DNA from: Methylobacter sp015476545
Lineage (GTDB): Bacteria; Pseudomonadota; Gammaproteobacteria; Methylococcales; Methylomonadaceae
NCBI RefSeq assembly: GCF_052162025.1
Contig: NZ_CP197401.1
Span: forward strand, 3,038,001-3,102,000
Direction of reading: 5' to 3'
Length of the DNA stretch: 64,000 bases
Part shown: positions 61,399 to 64,000 of the stretch, one piece after another
Layout of the letters: every line of letters starts with the position of its first letter
Position numbering within the stretch: the stretch's first letter is position 1
Translations under genes and position numbers: made by a program
The notes under the pieces: generated by a model
Told to the model about the DNA's origin: nothing
The model's input: only the letters and a program-made list of their open reading frames with translations
The model's database searches: none

Positions 61399-61704
61399 CT
61401 AGAATGGCGCTGACTCGAACACTTCCGATTTGGCGCCATTCACCCTGCCTTTGATTGAATCAATCATATTTTTTACGGCCTCCACAATGGTTTTACCCGT
61501 CACAAAGTACGGCTCGACATCCGCCCCGACCGGAGCAGACACAAATACGCCAACGTTAGCGTTTTCGCCGCTGTAACAGCTATAGCTAAACGCCCATTTA
61601 TCGACAACGACACACACCGAACGCCCGCTAATGCCGACATTAAGCAAAGCGGTTTCTACGACGCAGACCGCCCGCCGTTGTTTATCCGCTAATTCAACTG
61701 GCAT
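61399..61704 (-). CDS. Unknown small protein at the head of the phage-like operon
   Basis: 101 residues from ATG 61704 (MPVELADKQRRAV); a TTG start at 61716 is possible. Predicted alpha/beta (AVCVVETALLNVGISGRSVC, NVGVFVSAPVGADVEPYFVTG). First gene of the minus-strand set xxx-small-annealing-Gp157, beginning 36 bp after a degenerate operator at 61740. No family recognised. Confidence 0.55.
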   Translation of the reverse strand: MPVELADKQRRAVCVVETALLNVGISGRSVCVVVDKWAFSYSCYSGENANVGVFVSAPVGADVEPYFVTGKTIVEAVKNMIDSIKGRVNGAKSEVFESAPF

Positions 61705-61739
61705 GAAATTTCTCAAAGGAAGATTAGAAACCTCAAATC

Positions 61740-61753
61740 ATGAAAATACTCAT
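61740..61753. promoter_or_regulatory. Probable Xre operator, degenerate copy
   Basis: ATGAAAATACTCAT matches the palindrome core ATGAATATATTCAT at 12 of 14 positions. Its distance to the gene start (36 bp) equals that of copy 1 to xre (35 bp). Confidence 0.5.
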
Positions 61754-61889
61754 AATTTGAACCGATTTCTTATCTATGGATTGAATCACATCTGTAAGCT
61801 CACTAATTCGAAAAAATTGCCTTTGTTTTCTGCCGTTTTTTAGGTTCTCTGAGTGCAGAGAAAAACAAGCAGATATTGATACCCATCAT

Positions 61890-61905
61890 TATGAATATAT
61901 TCATA
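61890..61905. promoter_or_regulatory. Probable Xre operator, copy 2
   Basis: TATGAATATATTCATA, identical to 59653-59668. It lies 186 bp upstream of the first phage-like gene, in an AT-rich stretch. Confidence 0.65.
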
Positions 61906-62369
61906 TTTTAACAGAAAAACACAATAATTTTAATCATTTATCATGAAATTTCTATCGGATTTTACAGCCATTCAAAGCCTCTTCAATAACTCAAAAAGCC
62001 CTTTGGCATCAATCCTCAAAACAGATGATTTTGCTCTGTAAAATCCGATCGGGAATGGCGATATCGGCAAACCAGACGCAAACCGAAAATAACCAGCAAC
62101 CAACATTAGTCGATCTACGGTATCCATATTGGACAAACAGATTTATTCAACAAATTTACAAGAAGATTAATGCTATCTGTATGCCGGGCCATGCAGTCGA
62201 TTGACTAAATACATGGCAAAAAAACGCTTGTCCTGGACGTTAAGGCGGTGTTAGAGTTCCGCTCCGTTTTTACCTCAAATTGAATGTAATTTATGGCTCT
62301 TTCAGGACGTCCGGTTATGGGCTGGCCGAAGCCGCCATGCTATATGGGTCAACCTTAAGTTATGCTTCT
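61906..62369. other. Intergenic region between phage remnant and GNAT gene
   Basis: AT-rich to about 62050. No gene with a ribosome-binding site seen, and no tRNA or attachment repeat recognised. The open frame of the GNAT gene extends back to 62280 but the family starts at 62370. Confidence 0.4.
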
Positions 62370-62771
62370 ATGTCTGTAATTGAATACCGCCACAATTTCC
62401 CTCTGGCTGCCGCTGAAGTAGCTGCGGTTTTTGACGCCTCCGGCATTCGCCGTCCCACCAACGATCTGGCTCGGATCGAGCGTATGTTTGCCAATGCCGA
62501 CCTCTGCCTATCTGCCTGGCACGACGGCAAACTTGTCGGGGTATGCCGCGCTCTGACTGACTTCAGTTATTGTTGCTATTTGTCCGACCTTGCCGTGGCT
62601 AAGGCTTACCAGAAACATGGCATCGGGCGTGAGCTTATTGCCCGTATCCGTGCCGCTATCAGTGATGAAGTAGCGCTTATCCTCTTGTCGGCGCCTGATG
62701 CCATGGCGTATTACCCCAAAGTCGGCTTCGAGAAGATTGAAAATGGCTTCATCATCAAACGCAATCGCTAG
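62370..62771 (+). CDS. GNAT-family N-acetyltransferase
   Basis: 133 residues from ATG 62370 (MSVIEYRHNFPLAAAEVAAV), which fits the usual family start. The open frame begins 30 codons earlier without support. Substrate region ASGIRRPTNDLARIERMF, acetyl-CoA loop KAYQKHGIGRELI (Q/RxxGxG/A), and LLSAPDAMAYYPKVGFEKI. Transfers an acetyl group from acetyl-CoA to an unknown amine. Confidence 0.82.
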   Translation: MSVIEYRHNFPLAAAEVAAVFDASGIRRPTNDLARIERMFANADLCLSAWHDGKLVGVCRALTDFSYCCYLSDLAVAKAYQKHGIGRELIARIRAAISDEVALILLSAPDAMAYYPKVGFEKIENGFIIKRNR

Positions 62772-62828
62772 CTCCAGACTGAATATGTACTGCCCTGCGA
62801 AGCAAGCATTAACGGTAAACTAGCCCTT

Positions 62829-63215
62829 ATGAAAATAGACAGCCTTGATCACCTGGTGCTGACCGTCAAAAACATTGAGACCACCTGCGCCTTTTATTGG
62901 AAAGTCTTGGGAATGGAGATCATCAACTTCGGCGAAGGACGCAAGGCGCTGTCATTCGGTTCACAAAAGATTAATCTGCACGAGCATGGCAGCGAGTTTG
63001 AACCCAAAGCTCAACTACCGGCGCCGGGCTCTGCCGATTTATGCTTTATCACTTCGGTGCCTCTGCCTGACGTGATAAAGCATCTCGATGCCTGTGCAGT
63101 GAGGATAATAGAAGGGCCGGTACAACGTACAGGCGCAACAGGGCCTATACTATCGGTCTATTTCCGTGATCCGGATATGAATCTGATTGAGGTATCCAAT
63201 CGTATGCCTGTATGA
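62829..63215 (+). CDS. VOC-superfamily (glyoxalase-like) protein
   Basis: 128 residues, two beta-alpha-beta-beta-beta modules: LDHLVLTVKNIETTCAFYWKVLGM with a metal-binding histidine, KINLHEHG, then DLCFITSVPLPDVIKHL and a closing SVYFRDPDMNLIEVSN with a metal-binding Glu. Common in the VOC family of dioxygenases, lyases and resistance proteins; the reaction cannot be assigned. It starts 57 bp after the GNAT gene. Confidence 0.85.
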   Translation: MKIDSLDHLVLTVKNIETTCAFYWKVLGMEIINFGEGRKALSFGSQKINLHEHGSEFEPKAQLPAPGSADLCFITSVPLPDVIKHLDACAVRIIEGPVQRTGATGPILSVYFRDPDMNLIEVSNRMPV

Positions 63216-63271
63216 AATGGATAGCCTGTTTTGCATGCCGTCGACCTGCACGTGCAAAGGCATCGGCAATA

Positions 63272-63318
63272 GCTGAGCGTTTTCCCTGCGCAAAATATGC
63301 TTCGGGAAAACGCTCAGC
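63272..63318. terminator. Strong bidirectional hairpin between convergent genes
   Basis: GCTGAGCGTTTTCCC (63272-63286) pairs perfectly with GGGAAAACGCTCAGC (63304-63318), a 15-bp stem with a 17-nt loop, between the VOC gene and the convergent cytochrome gene. There is no long T-tract outside the stem. Confidence 0.55.
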
Positions 63319-63356
63319 CTTATCACATCGGTGGATTAGCCGGCTTCCGCTATCAG

Positions 63357-64000
63357 CTACAGTTGCCGCATAAAAGCGACCAGATCCTGCTTCTCTTGGG
63401 GCTCGAGTTTAAGCTGCAGCACGAGATTAAAAAACTCCACAGTATCTTCAAGCGTCAATGCCCGGCCGTCGTGCAGATAAGGCGGGCTTTCCTTGATGCC
63501 GCGCAAGGTAAAGGTCTTCATCTGGCCGTCGCCGGGCTCGTTTTTCAAAAAGCGTTCAAGATGCAGGTCGTGCATCTGGTGATCGAGATAGGCTGGCGGC
63601 GTATGGCAGTTGCTGCACTGGCCCTTGCCGAAGAAAACCTTCTCGCCCCGCAATTCACTTTCCGTTGCTTTAGCGGGATCGAGCCGGCCGGTCGTAGGAT
63701 TGAGCTTAGGCGCGGGAGGAAAATCGAGCATATTCTGCAACTGCGCCATGTGGCTGACATGGATGCGGTCCAGAATCGGAAAGCCTTTCTTCATGGCGTG
63801 GATTGGATCGCCGTTGAAGTAAGCGGTGCGGAATTCGAACTCGGTAAAATCCTCGACCGAGCGCAAGCTGCGCTTGGAGCCGTGGATCTGCTGATTGAAC
63901 ATCCCCCGCAGGCTCGTGGTGTCCAGCCGGAAGCGCCGCTCCTGCGGCCGGTCGTCCGGGTTAAGATGGAACTGCCCGGTGGTATGGCCGTTGACATGGC
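63357..64000 (-). CDS. Di-heme cytochrome c peroxidase/MauG-family protein, 5' end beyond the window
   Basis: The frame stays open from TAG/TAA at 63357 to the window edge (about 213 codons). An internal ATG at 63902 is not the start, since the family sequence continues above it (HVNGHTTGQFHLNPDDRPQE). One CSNCH heme motif is visible (GKGQCSNCHTPPAY) with MKTFTLRGIKESPPYLHDGRALTLEDTVEFFN, the hallmark C-terminal heme domain of bacterial cytochrome c peroxidases and relatives. The N-terminal heme would lie outside. Probably periplasmic or surface. Confidence 0.85.
   Translation of the reverse strand, partial: HVNGHTTGQFHLNPDDRPQERRFRLDTTSLRGMFNQQIHGSKRSLRSVEDFTEFEFRTAYFNGDPIHAMKKGFPILDRIHVSHMAQLQNMLDFPPAPKLNPTTGRLDPAKATESELRGEKVFFGKGQCSNCHTPPAYLDHQMHDLHLERFLKNEPGDGQMKTFTLRGIKESPPYLHDGRALTLEDTVEFFNLVLQLKLEPQEKQDLVAFMRQL

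Overview
The window reads as a chromosome segment of a gammaproteobacterial methanotroph (order Methylococcales). This is inferred from a partial hopanoid C-3 methylase (HpnR) at the left edge, a Gammaproteobacteria-type set of Mla, LdtD/MepK and RlmJ genes, a non-cyanobacterial KaiBC clock module and a DcmR-type MEDS sensor. No marker such as methane monooxygenase lies in the window, so the assignment is not certain. I saw no rRNA, tRNA or CRISPR array.

Layout. 1-1180: hpnR (partial). 1613-1827: a candidate small RNA with its own terminator. 1852-5288: four-gene Mla/MCE-type lipid ABC transporter operon on the minus strand. 5436-13837: the most distinctive locus. It holds four tandem paralogous secreted proteins (three with a single c-type heme, the fourth without), then a decaheme MtrA/DmsE-type cytochrome and an MtrB/PioB-type outer-membrane barrel. 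Each paralog has the same dyad operator at the same distance from its start, and the gaps after paralogs A-C contain decayed copies of the 5' end of the decaheme gene. 14004-17794: M23 peptidase, GlpD and an FGGY kinase. 17871-27290: a lipid operon (MlaA, a PlsC-hydrolase fusion, thiolase, FadN-type multifunctional enzyme, FadE). 27441-39647: housekeeping and envelope genes, including a MscK-like channel, the LdtD/MepK 3-3 crosslink pair split by a MITE, an SLC13 permease, a QEGLA metallopeptidase-like protein, an RMD1-family protein and RlmJ.

39858-46141: an Rhs polymorphic-toxin locus with a full-length rhs, its immunity gene, a RAYT transposase between inverted REPs, an orphan Rhs tip with a sister toxin, and a sister immunity gene. 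46393-50619: KaiC, KaiB, an odd small ORF and a PAS hybrid kinase in one overlapping minus-strand operon. 51071-57998: SSB, two hybrid kinases in opposite orientation with almost identical receiver domains around a compound MITE, and a MEDS sensor. 58642-59307: signal peptidase I. 59404-61905: a phage-derived early-gene remnant (Xre repressor, Gp157, a possible annealing-type protein, small ORFs) bracketed by identical 16-bp palindromes that are probable repressor operators. 62370-64000: GNAT and VOC enzymes and a partial di-heme peroxidase family cytochrome.

How they work together: the Mtr-like locus looks like an electron conduit across the outer membrane, with the tandem monoheme proteins as candidate electron partners under one shared regulator. 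The two Mla-type groups and the beta-oxidation operon suggest phospholipid recovery and turnover. The Kai operon and the MEDS/hybrid-kinase cluster are signalling modules with shared kinase parts.
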